Origin: Tetraselmis striata
Taxonomy: Eukaryota > Chlorophyta > Chlorodendrophyceae > Chlorodendrales > Chlorodendraceae
Assembly (NCBI GenBank): GCA_006384855.1
Contig: VCJN01000841.1
Location: 62,001 to 126,000 of the forward strand
Direction of reading: 5' to 3'
Length of the DNA: 64,000 nt
Under the pieces are notes generated by a model. It saw only the letters and a list, made by a program, of their open reading frames with translations. It was not told where the DNA came from and made no database searches. The translations under genes were made by a program, and so were the position numbers. The stretch's first letter is position 1. Each line of letters starts with the position of its first letter. Positions 62,601 through 64,000 of this stretch are shown here, piece by piece.

Positions 62601-64000
62601 TAATGAGACGTGCGGTCATTGGCAGTATCACCCTATCAGATGTCATCTTTGCAAGACATGGGGGCAACATGGTTAGGGCTTCATCCCTTCATGTTGTCAG
62701 TGTTTTGAGCTCTGCACTGTGCAGCGCATCGCAAGTGCTGTCATGTGTGTTGTTGCACTGAATGCCCCCTGGCCTTTGTTCTTCTTCGCTGCTGGACAGG
62801 TGGTGGGCCCCGATGCGCCGCTGCGCATGCTGTCCATGGCGGCCGACTTTTTCGATCACGCCGCCTCGCAGTGCCAGGTGGCCCCTGCGCCTGGCGACGT
62901 GCGCCTCGTGCTGGAGGCTCTCCTCGACCTGGAGGTGACTCAAACCCTTGACCTAAACTGCAATCCTTAAACCGTGCTCTTGCAGTCGTTGCTACTAGCA
63001 CACGAGTTCAAACCATTATGGCGGCTAAATCGTGCGACTACCCGCGCGGCGCCGCACTGCCGGCGGTAGTTGCGGCAAGTACTGGTTCACAGCTTTTAAG
63101 CGGCTTGTGGTGCTCTCCTAGTACTGCTTTTTGCGGTGAATTTGTTACTAGCACAGGTACGTAACTACAGCGGATGACCTCAGTGAGAGCTCCCGGTATC
63201 CCTACCATGAGACCCACGAACTTTCGCCGACTCAGGCCTTCCTTGGACCCCAGCTCGACCCCCGGATTACAATTACACGTTGGTCCACGCCTATACCACT
63301 GCGCAATTTCCCTTCGGGGTTTGAATGATGCGATGGTCGAAATGGCTAGGCCTAACCTACAATGGCACGTCGACGAAGGCGTCCCTGATGTCTTGCATGT
63401 GCCTAGGTCACTACCTGGTCATACTCGTTTCCGGCCCTGGTCCGGGGGGACTGTACAAGCAACTAGGAGAATATACGCACCGATACATTTATTCCTATCA
63501 TAATATATCATGAGACGAAGCGATGACCATTGATGCCGGAGACAGTAACCGTACAGGCGTTTCTAATCGCAAAAATGGGCATCGTGCAGCGGCGCTACTA
63601 CTGTGATATTGTGATACGCAGGGTCATTATCGAAAGATTGGACGACGACGTAATTTGTGACGCGAACATGCATCGTCCACGTGATCGAAAATACAGTACC
63701 CTAAACATCGTTTTGTAGAACTAGCTTAGTGTTGCTGGAATCTGGCGCCTGCTGATTGCTCGTGTACGGCTGCAATGATAATGCTGCGCGTGCGGGATTG
63801 GAATCCGACTCTGAGCTTGGATCATTACAAAGGACGAACAGGAGGAGGCACTGCCAGGAGCCTCCGGCCGCGCTCTGACAACCCCCTTCTCTGCCTTCCT
63901 TTGGCCTCCGTGTAGGACGCGGTGCAGCTGTCCGCGGCGGCGGAGCTGCTGCCGAGCTTCCCCAAGCTGGCGGAGAGCCTGATGCAGCTGCTGCACGGCT
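50653..64000 (+). CDS. XPO6: Exportin-6-like nuclear export receptor, 22 exons seen, 3' end beyond the window
   Basis: Exons: 50653-51041, 51160-51401, about 51556-51621, about 51785-51857, 52002-52156, 52803-52961, 53768-53821, 54284-54400, 54785-54938, 55199-55264, 55389-55478, 55913-55995, 56375-56443, 56533-56647, 56822-56847, 57630-57833, 58589-58943, 59866-60095, 60706-60925, 61389-61619, 62800-62934, 63916-64000. About 1,100 residues of helical (HEAT-type) repeats. The N-terminus (LEGLLTQFKFRPDAWRLSVA, LPAFVANKLAMVCANIARLD, WPQ) matches the importin-beta-like start of exportin-6, which carries actin-profilin out of the nucleus with Ran-GTP. Exon phases agree throughout except exon 17, where the frame changes once between about 58820 and 58836. 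Exons 3-4 have uncertain edges (a GC donor or alternative acceptor). Most introns have C runs. Confidence 0.7.
51684..51704. repeat. (CA)n microsatellite in exportin intron
   Basis: About ten CA units, followed 20 bases later by a C run at 51729-51748. Both lie between exons 3 and 4. Confidence 0.85.
54082..54110 (-). repeat. Short dispersed intron repeat, inverted relative to 57332-57362
   Basis: The minus strand shares AGCCTCA, TGGGCTTGCATGCAA with 57332-57362; a weaker copy (GGGGTTGCGTGCAAGCTATA) lies at 57160-57180. It may be the edge of a small transposon. Confidence 0.5.
55036..55088. repeat. (GGT)n followed by a G run
   Basis: About 12 GGT units run into some 14 G, inside the intron between exons 9 and 10. 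Such tracts are prone to length errors in sequencing. Confidence 0.85.
60161..60540 (+). repeat. Imperfect direct repeat in exportin intron
   Basis: GACAGCCGACTGT, CGTCGGCGACGCCGC or CGTCGCTGACGCCGC, CGATATC and GACTAACAGT-like words occur at about 60161-60250 and again at 60461-60540, separated by a C run (60320) and G runs (60396-60420). Confidence 0.6.

Overview
The window looks like a join between an endogenized giant virus (nucleocytoplasmic large DNA virus, NCLDV) and the nuclear genome of a green alga. Bases 1 to about 25.3 kb hold 19 intronless genes. They are packed on both strands with gaps of tens of bases, one pair of overlapping stop codons and a 26-bp divergent promoter. Several belong to families typical of giant viruses: a poxvirus VP39-type cap 2'-O-methyltransferase, a BCS1-type AAA ATPase, a DUF5754-like small protein, a staphylococcal-nuclease protein, a sulfotransferase, and an IQ-motif protein. 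A shared element (T-tract, then GGGAAC[T/G]ACTGTAAA) sits just before four of the start codons. No capsid, polymerase or packaging gene is in the window, so the NCLDV assignment rests on these accessory families, gene density and the shared motif.

Layout of the viral part: a bifunctional aldehyde/alcohol dehydrogenase (AdhE, runs off the left edge); a membrane glycoprotein; a sulfotransferase; the cap methyltransferase; then a glycan block at 6.4-11.2 kb (two glycosyltransferases, a sugar aminotransferase fused to a methyltransferase, an ATP-grasp/HAD fusion); the DUF5754-like protein; three unknown proteins; an IQ-motif protein; a nuclease; a multi-pass membrane protein; a ubiquitin-specific protease (USP) with an acidic repetitive N-terminus; the BCS1 ATPase; a beta-rich repeat protein; a Lys/Ala/Thr-rich basic protein; and a coiled-coil/zinc-finger protein with a tail like the RNA polymerase II CTD. 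The right edge of the block is made of tandem repeats (24.3-25.1 kb).

From about 25.5 kb the character changes: spliced genes with GTGCG/GTGAG donors, long homopolymer C/G tracts in introns, and dispersed repeats. First comes a C69-family dipeptidase that lacks its N-terminal exons exactly on the side facing the viral block, so the insertion probably split or truncated this gene. It is bracketed by two copies of a tRNA-derived SINE-like repeat. Next is a complete 11-exon calcium-dependent protein kinase on the minus strand (28.3-33.0 kb). From 34.4 to 49.9 kb lies a nest of retroelements: DIRS-like gag and tyrosine-recombinase remnants, a 5'-truncated LINE tail, and a LINE with an open 1,339-codon reverse-transcriptase frame and a restriction-like endonuclease region. 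From 50.65 kb to the right edge runs a 22-exon exportin-6-like gene, incomplete at the 3' end and with one apparent frameshift.

The AdhE and glycan genes would let the virus touch fermentation and surface-glycan metabolism. The USP and CTD-like protein would let it touch ubiquitin signalling and transcription. These roles are inferred from domains only.
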